64,000 nt of DNA from an uncultured Lachnospiraceae bacterium (lineage in GTDB: Bacteria > Bacillota > Clostridia > Lachnospirales > Lachnospiraceae): contig UQLY01000001.1 in assembly GCA_900542015.1 (NCBI GenBank), positions 335,842 through 399,841 on the forward strand. The letters are read 5' to 3'. The notes below the pieces were generated by a model, which was not told where the DNA came from, ran no database searches, and saw only the letters and a list, made by a program, of their open reading frames with translations. Positions 24,986-33,166 of this stretch are shown in pieces (the stretch's first letter is position 1; each line of letters begins with the position of its first letter). The position numbers and the translations under genes are program-made.

Positions 24986-25013
24986 TTGACTTTTTCTGGA
25001 TACGGTATACAAT
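24986..25013 (+). promoter_or_regulatory. Operator F and promoter of the D-threonine-aldolase-like gene
   Basis: TTGACT (24986-24991) and TACAAT (25008-25013) with a 16-base spacer, overlapped by GGATACGGTATACAA (24999-25013), the most divergent copy of the operator. The leader is only about 25 bases and has no terminator hairpin. The 24732-25042 intergenic region contains only sites E and F. Confidence 0.72.
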
Positions 25014-25042
25014 AAAAGAAAAAATCCCCGGAGGTTGCGCCT

Positions 25043-26164
25043 ATGAATTTATCAAATAGAATGCTTACGGACACGAAGTTTTCAGGCACCGGTTTATCGG
25101 ACCTGAAACTATCTGACATCGAAACGCCCGCGCTGGTTTTGGATCTGGATATTCTGGAGGAAAACATGGCGGTTATGCAATCCTTTCTGGACGGTCATCC
25201 CGTGAAGCTCCGTCCCCATTTCAAGACAAGCAAATGCGTCGAAATCGTCAAAAGGCAGCTTGCAAAGGGCGCGAAAGGAATTACCTGCTCCAAGCTGTCG
25301 GAAGCCGGAATACTGGTTGAAGCGGGCGTGCCGGATATTCTTATCGCCAACGAGATTGTTCAAAAATCCAAAATAGAACGAGCCGCCGGATACGCCAAAA
25401 AGACCCGGCTGACTCTCTGCGCGGATCAGAAACAAAATATTCTGGATCTTAACGAAGCGGCAGAGAAAGCCGGCTCCACCATCCATATCTATATTGAATT
25501 TGACGTAGGGATGAACCGATGCGGCGTTTCGACTTATGAAGCCTTTTACGAGCTTGCAAAGCTGGTCAGCGAATGCCCCCACCTGCGCTTTGAAGGCATC
25601 CAGGCATATGCCGGGCAATTATCCCACGAAGAAAACGTGGCATATAAAAAAGAACAGATCCTCGCCGTCGAGAAAAAACTGGCGGGATTAAAGCAATATG
25701 TGGAAGACAGGGGCATAAAAATGAACCAGATCAGCGGCGGCAGCACCAATACTTCCCTGTTGAAAGCCGGGCACGGCGTCTATACGGAACTGCAGGCGGG
25801 CAGCTACGTGTATATGGACGCTGCTTTTAAAAACTGTTCGCTCCCCTACCATAACTCCTTATTCCTGCTGACAACGGTCATCAGTAAGTCCCCGGACCGC
25901 ATCATTCTCGACGCGGGTGCCAAGGGCTTAGGTCTGGACCAGGTACTGCCGGTCTGCAAGGGCTATGAAACTTACAAATATGTCGTCAGCGAAGAACATT
26001 TCGGCATTTACGGCTCCGACCTGCACGCCAAAATCGGCGATCAGGTGTGGATGATCCCCGGTCATTGCTGTACGACCGTAAATCTGTACCCGCAGATGTA
26101 CGTAAAGCGCGGCGACCGGATCGTGGATATCTGGAAGGTGGAAGGAAGCCTGAAAAGCGTATAA
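25043..26164 (+). CDS. DSD1-type PLP enzyme (D-threonine aldolase / D-serine dehydratase-like)
   Basis: 373 residues, alanine-racemase-like fold type III. The PLP lysine is in LRPHFKTSKC (compare RPH-x-KTHK of D-threonine aldolases and DSD1), DVGMNRCGV follows, and the C-terminal zinc pair is in IPGHCCTTVNLY (H-x-C). Known members cleave D-threonine or D-3-hydroxyaspartate, or deaminate D-serine, and need a divalent metal. The ATG has GGAGG upstream. Specificity for beta-hydroxy D-amino acids would connect it with the D-type aminotransferase and the racemase of the same regulon. Confidence 0.87.
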   Translation: MNLSNRMLTDTKFSGTGLSDLKLSDIETPALVLDLDILEENMAVMQSFLDGHPVKLRPHFKTSKCVEIVKRQLAKGAKGITCSKLSEAGILVEAGVPDILIANEIVQKSKIERAAGYAKKTRLTLCADQKQNILDLNEAAEKAGSTIHIYIEFDVGMNRCGVSTYEAFYELAKLVSECPHLRFEGIQAYAGQLSHEENVAYKKEQILAVEKKLAGLKQYVEDRGIKMNQISGGSTNTSLLKAGHGVYTELQAGSYVYMDAAFKNCSLPYHNSLFLLTTVISKSPDRIILDAGAKGLGLDQVLPVCKGYETYKYVVSEEHFGIYGSDLHAKIGDQVWMIPGHCCTTVNLYPQMYVKRGDRIVDIWKVEGSLKSV

Positions 26165-26184
26165 TAGGTAAACGGTTATTGTAT

Positions 26185-26229
26185 TTATAAAAAACGGTGT
26201 AGCTGTCACGGAAACACCGTTTTTTATAA
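26185..26229. terminator. Bidirectional terminator with the constant loop motif (hairpin element 4)
   Basis: Perfect 16-base arms (26185-26200 and 26214-26229) between the convergent PLP-enzyme and aspS genes, with A-rich and T-rich stem bases supplying U-tracts on both strands. Read on the minus strand, the inner stem and loop are GGTGTTTCCGTGACAGC, which repeats the GTGTTTCCGTGA of the other elements. Confidence 0.8.
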
Positions 26230-26241
26230 GCGCAGCAGTAT

Positions 26242-27993
26242 TTAATCCCTTACTTTGATATGGACCTCCCGAAGCTGTTGCTCGGTCACTTCGCCCGGCG
26301 CTCCGCACATCAGATCCTGCGCGTTTCCGTTCATGGGGAACGCAATGACCTCGCGGATATTTTCTTCGTTTTTGAGCAGCATGATCATACGGTCAACGCC
26401 CGGTGCCATCCCCGCATGCGGCGGCGCTCCGAACTGGAACGCGTTGTACAGCGCGCCGAATTTCTGTTTCAAATCTTCCTCGGTATAGCCCGCGATCTCG
26501 AAAGCCTTTACCATAATGTCCAGATTGTGGTTACGGACCGCGCCGGAAGAAAGCTCGACGCCGTTGCATACGATATCGTACTGATAAGCCAGAATATCCA
26601 ACGGGTCTTTCGTATTCAGCGCTTCCAGTCCGCCCTGGGGCATGGAAAAAGGATTGTGGGTAAAGATAATCTTCTTTTCTTCTTCATCGTATTCATACAT
26701 CGGGAAATCATTGATAAAGCAGAAGCGGTACGCGTTCTCCTCAATGAGTCCCAGACGGTTGCCAAGCTCCGTTCGGATCTGTCCCGCATAATTCGCCGCG
26801 CGGCTTTCCTTATCCGCGATAAAGAAAATGGTGTCTCCCGCTTCCAGCCCTGCAAGCTTTGCAATTTCTCCCTTCATATCGTCGGGAATGAATTTATCGA
26901 TAGGTCCCTTATAGCTCTTGTCCTCCAGTACCTCCAGATAACCGAGACCTCCCATACCGATAGACTGCGCGAACTTCAACAGTTTCTCGTGCTGTCCTTT
27001 GGACAGTTTCGCGTGCACGTTGATGGCGCGCACCGTCTTTTTATGGAAAGGCTTAAAGGTGCATCTCTGGAAGAAATCGGTTACGTCCACAATTTTAAGG
27101 GGATTGCGAAGATCCGGCTTATCCGAACCGTACTCAAGCATCGCCTGTTTGTAACTGATAACCGGATAAGGCGCCTTGGTTACCTTCGCTCCTTCCGGCG
27201 CAAATTTTTCAAAGGTAGCCGTCAGGATTTCCTCGCCTGCGCGGAATACGTCCTCCTGGGTCGCAAACGCCATTTCAAAATCCAACTGATAAAATTCTCC
27301 CGGGGAACGGTCCGCCCTTGCGTCCTCGTCGCGGAAGCAGGGGGCGATCTGGAAATATTTGTCAAAGCCCGAAACCATCAAAAGCTGTTTGTATTGCTGG
27401 GGCGCCTGGGGCAGCGCATAAAATTTACCTTTATATTTTCTGGAGGGAACAATATAATCCCTCGCTCCTTCCGGCGAAGAAGCGCACAGGATCGGAGTCT
27501 GGATTTCCAAAAATCCCATTTCCGTCATTTTCTGCCGCAAAAAACTGATAACGCGGGAACGAAAAACGATATTGTCCTTTACCTTTTTGTTTCTGAGATC
27601 CAGATAACGGTATTTCAGTCTCAGATCCTCGCGGATCTCTTTGGAAGTCATGACTTCAAAGGGAAGCTGCTTATATACCTTGCCCAAAATCTCTACCTTA
27701 TGAGCCTCCAGCTCGATCGTTCCCGTGGGGATCTTGGGATTGTAGGTCTCCTCATCACGATGCTGGATCACACCCTCGATACTGATACAATCCTCTTTGT
27801 TCAGACCGTTTAACAAAGCGGTATCCCGCATAACCACCTGCATCACGCCGTACATATCGCGCAGATCCACAAAAGACACGCCGCCGTGGTCACGGATATT
27901 TTCAACCCAGCCCGCAATTTTGATCGTTGCATCCACGTCCTTCTCCGAAATCTGATCTATCGTGCGGTCACGATAAATGTTAGCACTATTCAT
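26242..27993 (-). CDS. aspS: Aspartyl-tRNA synthetase
   Basis: 583 residues from the ATG at 27993 with GGAGGAG upstream; the frame stays open for another 90 codons, which run into the T-box leader and are not part of the protein. Order: OB-fold anticodon domain (GWVENIRDHGGVSFVDLRD), class II catalytic core with motif 2 FRDEDARADR, the bacterial GAD insertion, and motif 3 near GMAPGVDRMIMLL. It charges tRNA-Asp, and possibly tRNA-Asn if non-discriminating. A T-box controls transcription. Confidence 0.96.
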   Translation of the reverse strand: MNSANIYRDRTIDQISEKDVDATIKIAGWVENIRDHGGVSFVDLRDMYGVMQVVMRDTALLNGLNKEDCISIEGVIQHRDEETYNPKIPTGTIELEAHKVEILGKVYKQLPFEVMTSKEIREDLRLKYRYLDLRNKKVKDNIVFRSRVISFLRQKMTEMGFLEIQTPILCASSPEGARDYIVPSRKYKGKFYALPQAPQQYKQLLMVSGFDKYFQIAPCFRDEDARADRSPGEFYQLDFEMAFATQEDVFRAGEEILTATFEKFAPEGAKVTKAPYPVISYKQAMLEYGSDKPDLRNPLKIVDVTDFFQRCTFKPFHKKTVRAINVHAKLSKGQHEKLLKFAQSIGMGGLGYLEVLEDKSYKGPIDKFIPDDMKGEIAKLAGLEAGDTIFFIADKESRAANYAGQIRTELGNRLGLIEENAYRFCFINDFPMYEYDEEEKKIIFTHNPFSMPQGGLEALNTKDPLDILAYQYDIVCNGVELSSGAVRNHNLDIMVKAFEIAGYTEEDLKQKFGALYNAFQFGAPPHAGMAPGVDRMIMLLKNEENIREVIAFPMNGNAQDLMCGAPGEVTEQQLREVHIKVRD

Positions 27994-28083
27994 TGTCTCT
28001 CCTCCTGCATTTTTATTTCCTTTACCTTTATATCTTATGTCCGGATTTTTAAGCCCGTCAAAGACGCCGCCGGGGTCAGAGCA

Positions 28084-28350
28084 TAAAAAAACTGCCCATC
28101 CCGAACATTTCGTTTCAGGACGAACAGTTAAGTCCGCGGTACCACCTGAATTACTGCCTTTGCAGTCACTCACCGGTCTTTCAACCCTTGCCGACTCACG
28201 CGCGGCAGACGGCGCACCTACTTGCTTTCGCTTTCGGATTGCGGCTGGTAAAGTGTTATTCACGCAAATTCACTTTGCAGGGCTTGCACCGTCCCCCGCT
28301 CGCTGGAAACGATAATCTGCGCTACTTCTCTTCGTCATCGCCATTTGATG
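28084..28350 (-). promoter_or_regulatory. T-box riboswitch leader of aspS
   Basis: The antiterminator signature AGGTGGTACCGCGGA is at 28132-28147 on the minus strand. It is followed by a terminator hairpin whose AACTGTTCGTCC arm pairs across a loop with GGGATGGGCAGTT and then a T-run at 28084-28090. Upstream is a long stem I region containing an AGUA bulge-like segment and, on its 3' side, GUGAAUAACAC (around 28253-28263). Together with the promoter this fills the space between aspS and the glycosyltransferase gene. Confidence 0.92.
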
Positions 28351-28352
28351 TC

Positions 28353-28381
28353 ATTATATAAACTCTTTTTAAAAATGTCAA
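28353..28381 (-). promoter_or_regulatory. Sigma-A promoter of the aspS T-box transcript
   Basis: TTGACA (28376-28381), a 17-base spacer and TATAAT (28353-28358) on the minus strand, both perfect. The -35 box overlaps the stop codon of the upstream glycosyltransferase gene (28378-28380). Confidence 0.85.
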
Positions 28382-29394
28382 TTAAACTGTACAAACTTCT
28401 GGGCAATTTTGTAAAGTCCCGTGGAAACCCGTCTGCCGCCCTTTCCCGGCAGGTTCATCGTGCTTCCCATAAATCCGTGGCGCAGCCTGCGGTACAGCTT
28501 TTTATCCTTTTTCTTTAAGTATGCCCACAATTCCTTTTTCTTTGCAAGCGCCTCGTCGGTTTTTGCCCTGATCAGCATAATGGAAGAAACCGTCGTGATA
28601 ATATCCAGATATTTTACCATATAATTGTAGGTCTTTTTATTTTCCACCTTGACAGACGTTATATAATCGATCATCAGCTTGTTGACCCTGATCTGCTGGT
28701 CCACCCGCTTAATCATCACGCTTTCATGGACGCTCTGATCCTCCCTGCCGATATAATAGCGGTAAAAGTTGGTATCGATATAATACATATTATGTACGTA
28801 AGGCAGCGGATTGAATACAAAAATATTATCCACATAAAAAGTATGTTCAGGAAGCTTGAGCCCGCATTCAATCAACAGCTTTGTCCTGTAAATGACCGAG
28901 TGCATCAAAAAATACTGCGCCATATTAAAATGTCCCACTTCATCCCAGGTAAAGACTTCTTCATTGGGCAGCACATGTTTAAACGCCACAACCTTTTTGC
29001 GCTTTTTTCCTTCCTTTTCGTAGACAAAATTGCTGATGACCATATCGATGACCTGGTGTCCGCCTACAAGGTTTCGCAGGGAAGACAATATTTTCATATA
29101 GGAATCCAGCCTTACCCAGTCGTCGCTGTCCACCACCTTAAAATAAACGCCCGTGGCATTCTCAATCCCCGTATTGACCGCAGAGCCATGCCCACCGTTT
29201 TCCTTATGGATCACTCTGATCATCGAAGGATATTCTTTGGCATAGCGGTCCGCCATTTCCGGCGTTTTGTCCGTGGAACCATCGTCAACGATAATAATTT
29301 CCACGTCCTCTCCGCCCGGCAGCAAAGATTCGATACATTTTTCCAAATAGTCCTCAGAGTTGTAACAAGGTACCGTGATCGTCAATAATTTCAT
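28378..29394 (-). CDS. Family 2 glycosyltransferase
   Basis: 338 residues. The GT-A fold start LTITVPCYNSEDYLEKCIESL, DVEIIIVDDGSTDKTPE and the D-x-D-like VVDSDDW place it in GT2. It transfers a sugar from a nucleotide sugar to a glycan or lipid acceptor at the membrane. The C-terminus is basic and has no clear membrane helix. It overlaps mutY by 4 bases (ATGA), so the two genes are co-transcribed although functionally unrelated. Confidence 0.9.
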   Translation of the reverse strand: MKLLTITVPCYNSEDYLEKCIESLLPGGEDVEIIIVDDGSTDKTPEMADRYAKEYPSMIRVIHKENGGHGSAVNTGIENATGVYFKVVDSDDWVRLDSYMKILSSLRNLVGGHQVIDMVISNFVYEKEGKKRKKVVAFKHVLPNEEVFTWDEVGHFNMAQYFLMHSVIYRTKLLIECGLKLPEHTFYVDNIFVFNPLPYVHNMYYIDTNFYRYYIGREDQSVHESVMIKRVDQQIRVNKLMIDYITSVKVENKKTYNYMVKYLDIITTVSSIMLIRAKTDEALAKKKELWAYLKKKDKKLYRRLRHGFMGSTMNLPGKGGRRVSTGLYKIAQKFVQFN

Positions 29395-30482
29395 TTTATC
29401 AATCCCTTTTCGCTTTCTTTAAATGCCGAAAAAGCCGACGGAATCGGATAATCCCGCTCGGTTTCTTCTTTGGTTACCATGACATAATCCCCCTGCGGCT
29501 GCGCCTGTAAAGCCGCCTTAGAATCCTCTCTGAAATCAAAAGGCTCCACCAGGACCCGATATCCCTTCATATGCCATTCCTTATGGGTAAAAATATGCTT
29601 CGCCTCTCCGGCAAACTGAATCCGCAGCGGCGAAAAGCCCAGTTCCCTTACTTTTGCAATCAGCCCTTCTTCATCCAGCCATCCGTCTGCACAGGGCAGC
29701 TCGTACATTCCCGCCAGAAGCCCTTTGTCGGGTCTTTTATGAAGCAAAAGCCTGCGTCCGTCCCCGATGATAAAAACGGTCTTCTGTTCCGTCTTTCTCG
29801 GTTTTTTCGCCGCCTTTTTAGGGTATTCCTGCCAGTTTCCTTTTTGATAAGCAAGGCACATTTCCCTCCACGGGCACGCTTTACAGCCGGGCGCCCCGTT
29901 TGGCACGCATACCGTGGCTCCAAGCTCCATCAGCGCCTGGTTAAAATCGCCGCTGCGTTTACGGGGCATCATGGGTAAAAGCGCGTCCCTTACTTCGTTT
30001 TTCGCCTTTTGGCTCAAGATATCCTCTTCATAGAGCATCAGCCTCGATATAATCCGCAGCACGTTGCCGTCCACCGCCGGCACCCTTTGACCAAAGGAAA
30101 TCGAGGCAACGGCGCCCGCCGTATAACTGCCGATCCCGGGCAGTTTTACCAGCAGATCGTATTCCTCCGGAAAACTGCCTCCGTATTCCTCCGTAATGAT
30201 CTTCGCCGCTTTCTGCATGTTTCTGACCCGGTTATAATATCCGAGCCCTTCCCACAGCTTTAACAGCCGCTCCTCCTTCGCCGCCGCCAGTTGCGTCACA
30301 TCGGGAAGTTCCTTCATAAAACGGTCGAAATACGGCTTCACTGCCTCCACCCGGGTCTGCTGCAACATAATTTCCGATACCCAGACCCGATAGGGGCTCT
30401 GATCCTCCCGCCAGGGTAAAATGCGCTTATGACTGTCATACCATATCAGTAACGGCGTTACAATATCCCATTCGATTTTCAC
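29391..30482 (-). CDS. mutY: A/G-specific adenine DNA glycosylase
   Basis: 363 residues. The HhH region LPGIGSYTAGAVASISFG, the catalytic Asp in GDFNQALMELGA, and a four-cysteine iron-sulfur motif (CVPNGAPGCKACPWREMC) are in the expected order, followed by a NUDIX-like C-terminal domain that recognises 8-oxoG. MutY removes adenine mispaired with 8-oxoguanine. An OGG-type glycosylase is encoded at 57092. Confidence 0.95.
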   Translation of the reverse strand: MKIEWDIVTPLLIWYDSHKRILPWREDQSPYRVWVSEIMLQQTRVEAVKPYFDRFMKELPDVTQLAAAKEERLLKLWEGLGYYNRVRNMQKAAKIITEEYGGSFPEEYDLLVKLPGIGSYTAGAVASISFGQRVPAVDGNVLRIISRLMLYEEDILSQKAKNEVRDALLPMMPRKRSGDFNQALMELGATVCVPNGAPGCKACPWREMCLAYQKGNWQEYPKKAAKKPRKTEQKTVFIIGDGRRLLLHKRPDKGLLAGMYELPCADGWLDEEGLIAKVRELGFSPLRIQFAGEAKHIFTHKEWHMKGYRVLVEPFDFREDSKAALQAQPQGDYVMVTKEETERDYPIPSAFSAFKESEKGLIK

Positions 30483-30495
30483 AGATCAATTCCTC

Positions 30496-31404
30496 CTATG
30501 GATCGTCCCCATAAGGCACTCTCGCCGACGGAACCACCCGGGAAGCGGGCAGCGTATGGGCTTCCTGGTCATCAAAGAAAATATGCGCCCCGAAGGACTT
30601 TAAGATTTCGCTTTTGCTGATCCCTCCCAGAAAAAACGCCTCGTCTATCCTGACGTTCCACGCCCGCAAGGTGCGGATTACCCGCTCGTGCGCCGGCGCG
30701 CATCTGGAAGTGACAAGCGCCGTCCTGATGGGCGCCTTTTCGGCGGGAAATTCCTGCTGGATGGAAGAAAGAATCTGCAAAAACCTGGCAAAGGGTCCCG
30801 CCGCCAAAGGGTTGTTGGCATTCAGCCTTTCGTTTTCCTCAAACGCCGAAAGCCCCTGCTCTCTGAATATTTTTTCCGAATCCGCACCGAACAGTACCGC
30901 GTCTCCGTCAAAAGCAATCCTGATCCGGCTGATATCGCCGTTTTCATCATACGTCCGCATCCCGTTATCCACAATAATCCCCGCCGCGATGCCGTCGGCA
31001 AGCGCCCCGCGCACGTCTTCCTCATTGTGCGATAAAAACAGGTCCGTATGAAACGCCGAAAGATACGGGGTCAGCGACGCGCCGCTGGAAAGCACGGCTC
31101 GCGTAATCTGCAAACCGTAATGCTCGATGGAATGAAAGATTCTAAGCGATGTATCCGCGCTGTTTTTGGACATAATGATGACCTCGACCCGGTTCTTTTG
31201 TCCGGGCAGCTCATTCAGGTTAAGCAAAGCCTTAACCAGCAGAAATCCCGGTCCCGGCGCAAGGATCTCATTCTCATGGTCTCTTTGATAACGGCAAAAG
31301 GCTTCGACGCCTTCCGTCTCGTAAATATTGCTTTCTTTTGTCAGGTCAAACAGCGCTCTGCTGCTGACTCCGATGACCAGCTTATCCGTCAGATTAAATG
31401 CCAT
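30496..31404 (-). CDS. Cytosolic 5'-nucleotidase family protein
   Basis: About 302 residues from the ATG at 31404 (GGGAGG upstream); an upstream in-frame start at 31437 lacks this. It resembles the 5'-nucleotidase family PF06189 (NT5C1-like): LVIGVSSRALFDL at the N-terminus, VEVIIMSKNSADTSLRIF, RIAFDGDAVLFGADSE and IFFDDQEAH at the C-terminus. Members dephosphorylate nucleoside monophosphates. It starts 45 bases after the DUF1653 gene. Confidence 0.8.
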   Translation of the reverse strand: MAFNLTDKLVIGVSSRALFDLTKESNIYETEGVEAFCRYQRDHENEILAPGPGFLLVKALLNLNELPGQKNRVEVIIMSKNSADTSLRIFHSIEHYGLQITRAVLSSGASLTPYLSAFHTDLFLSHNEEDVRGALADGIAAGIIVDNGMRTYDENGDISRIRIAFDGDAVLFGADSEKIFREQGLSAFEENERLNANNPLAAGPFARFLQILSSIQQEFPAEKAPIRTALVTSRCAPAHERVIRTLRAWNVRIDEAFFLGGISKSEILKSFGAHIFFDDQEAHTLPASRVVPSARVPYGDDP

Positions 31405-31449
31405 ATAACCGCCTCCCTTTGCTGTTATGGCGGTCACGCATCTATGGCG

Positions 31450-32022
31450 CTATCTGATTCTGTCGCATTCAAATTTTTCCATGGTCAGAAGACAGTTTTT
31501 CAGCTCGTTATAGCGCTCCTCCAGGCTGCCTTCATTTAATTCGATATCCGTTGCCACGGCAATAATCGATAGCATATCCTCGGTAATCCGATTGTGCAGT
31601 CCCGCCAGAATATCCAGTTTTTGATCGTAACTATCAGCATCCAGAAACGCTGCAACGGCAGGATCAAGATAAGCTTCCTCCCCATCCGCCGGCGCGGTTG
31701 TTTCCACCGTCTCTCTTGCAGTCTCCCGTGCGGTCTCCTTTTCAGTCTCCCGCGCGTTCCCCGCTGCGCCGCTTTCGGTTTTGCCCTGCGCCTTGTTTTG
31801 CTTTTCAAAGCGGTACTCCTGGGAAGAATCCGGGTATTTTGCCCTGTCAACCGGGCTCATAAACTGCGTCAGGTCCCGGACATAGACCTGGTAATCCCCG
31901 TACATTGCCTGGTATACCACAAGATCGCGCCCGTCCTCGGAATCCTTTGCCAGCGTTATGATCTGATACTGATTTCCTTTAAAATGCCGATATATTTCAA
32001 AGGGTTTTGGATTTTCTCTCAT
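31450..32022 (-). CDS. DUF1653 domain protein
   Basis: About 190 residues from the ATG at 32022 (AAGGAG upstream). The N-terminal 60 residues (EIYRHFKGNQYQIITLAKD, VVYQAMYGDYQVYVRDL) match the DUF1653 domain, a small beta-rich domain of unknown function. The middle is a charged low-complexity linker of Glu, Thr, Ala and Arg repeats (RETEKETARETARETVE). The C-terminal part is helical. Role unknown. Confidence 0.85.
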   Translation of the reverse strand: MRENPKPFEIYRHFKGNQYQIITLAKDSEDGRDLVVYQAMYGDYQVYVRDLTQFMSPVDRAKYPDSSQEYRFEKQNKAQGKTESGAAGNARETEKETARETARETVETTAPADGEEAYLDPAVAAFLDADSYDQKLDILAGLHNRITEDMLSIIAVATDIELNEGSLEERYNELKNCLLTMEKFECDRIR

Positions 32023-32113
32023 ACTCGCAGCTCCTTTATCAAAACTACTCTTATTATAATCCCAAACCCTGTTACTGTCATGTGTTTTCCTCAGGAAGAA
32101 TATGTAAATTTCT

Positions 32114-32539
32114 TCACAGGGAATACGTAAGCTCAAAATGAAATTCCGTATGCGCTCCGGTTTGGCTTTTCTGCCCTGTTTGCGACACAGACTGTTGCTC
32201 CGTCTGTCGTTTCATTTGCTCCTCCAGCAGGTCGCGCAGCTCTTCCCTTTCCCCGTCGCTCAGATAGGAAAGATTTCTGTGATGGACAATGACCCGGTAA
32301 ATCCGGTCCCCGTCCTGCGTATAAGTCTTTGTCATGGTCACGCCGCTGTCAGGACAGCCGTACGCCTCCATGACCTGCTTTATCCTATGCAGAAATTCCT
32401 TTTCCTGCAAATCCATACGCTCTTTTTCCGCAAACGCCGCCTTCTCTACGGACTGGCTGTACGCCGTCGTCGAAAAACAGAAAAATATAACTGTCAGCAA
32501 ACCGATTGTAATTCCTAAATATGCAATTCTTTTTTTCAT
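32114..32539 (-). CDS. Hypothetical exported protein
   Basis: 141 residues. An N-terminal signal or anchor (KKRIAYLGITIGLLTVIFF) is followed by a helical charged region and a strand-rich segment IYRVIVHHRNLSYLS, then a Gln/Ser/Thr-rich stretch. I do not recognise the family. Its RBS is buried in a hairpin (32546-32596), so expression may depend on readthrough and refolding of the yqeY transcript. Confidence 0.65.
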   Translation of the reverse strand: MKKRIAYLGITIGLLTVIFFCFSTTAYSQSVEKAAFAEKERMDLQEKEFLHRIKQVMEAYGCPDSGVTMTKTYTQDGDRIYRVIVHHRNLSYLSDGEREELRDLLEEQMKRQTEQQSVSQTGQKSQTGAHTEFHFELTYSL

Positions 32540-32545
32540 AAAAAA

Positions 32546-32596
32546 ACCTCCTGTCAGAATAAAGACCCTTTGTTTGTCTCTATTCTATCAGGAGGT
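32546..32596 (-). promoter_or_regulatory. Hairpin that sequesters the RBS of the 32539 gene and resembles a terminator
   Basis: On the minus strand ACCTCCTGATAGAATA (32596-32581) pairs with TATTCTGACAGGAGGT (32561-32546), two mismatches in 16. The second arm contains the GGAGG of the downstream gene and runs straight into TTTTTT and the ATG at 32539. The same structure could terminate yqeY transcription. Confidence 0.75.
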
Positions 32597-32614
32597 GTGT
32601 ACCATAAAACGGTC

Positions 32615-33061
32615 TTACGCCATAAATTCTCCGACTAATTTATTTACAACGCTGCCGTCCGCTTTTCCTTTCACCCTGGGCATCAGCTCTTTCATAATCC
32701 TTCCCTTATCCTTGGGCGTCGCTTTTTCAATGGAAAGCTCGGCAAGAACTGTCTTTATGATATCGCGGATCGCGTCTTCGCTCAGGTCTTCCGGCGCAAA
32801 TTCCTGATATACGGCAAGCCTTTTCTCGCACTGTTGCCTGATATCCTCTCTGTCGGCGGGAGCCGCTTCCAACGTTTCCTTCGTCTGACGGATTTCTTTT
32901 TTGATCACTTCGTTTTCCTCATCCTCGGTCAGATCCGCGCGCTTATCGATCGCCTTGTTTTTTAAAGCGCTTAACAGCATGGATAAGGAATCTTTTCTCT
33001 CCTTGTCCTTTTCCTTCATTGCCGTTACCATCTGCGCTCTGATTTCATCAATTTTACTCAT
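32615..33061 (-). CDS. yqeY: GatB/YqeY domain protein
   Basis: 148 residues from the ATG at 33061. The sequence (IDEIRAQMVTAMKEKDK, LSMLLSALKNKAIDKR, VNKLVGEFM at the end) is that of the YqeY family, small helical proteins with the tRNA-binding fold of the GatB tail. They are thought to help tRNA-dependent amidotransferases or aminoacyl-tRNA handling. It is followed by the RBS-sequestering hairpin. Confidence 0.93.
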   Translation of the reverse strand: MSKIDEIRAQMVTAMKEKDKERKDSLSMLLSALKNKAIDKRADLTEDEENEVIKKEIRQTKETLEAAPADREDIRQQCEKRLAVYQEFAPEDLSEDAIRDIIKTVLAELSIEKATPKDKGRIMKELMPRVKGKADGSVVNKLVGEFMA

Positions 33062-33132
33062 GTTCCATTCCTTCCCTTCCAAAATCTTTCTTCGTTTATT
33101 ATCGCACCTGACGGCGGAAAAAACAAGTAAGC

Positions 33133-33157
33133 GTATACCCGGATTTCCTTTTCAAGC
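33133..33157. repeat. 25-base direct repeat, copy 1
   Basis: The bases 33133-33157 (TATACCCGGATTTCC...) are identical to 34989-35013, which lie inside the prolyl-tRNA editing gene and encode EKEIRVY. Copy 1 is intergenic, just beyond the decayed nucleotidyltransferase gene. The repeats bracket 1.83 kb. Confidence 0.85.
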
Positions 33158-33166
33158 CCAAATTTA

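Noticed and set aside
26260..27813. 517-codon open frame on the plus strand opposite aspS
   Set aside because: It lies entirely antisense to a certain synthetase gene, has no RBS, and its residue pattern (rich in Arg, Leu, His) is typical of shadow frames.
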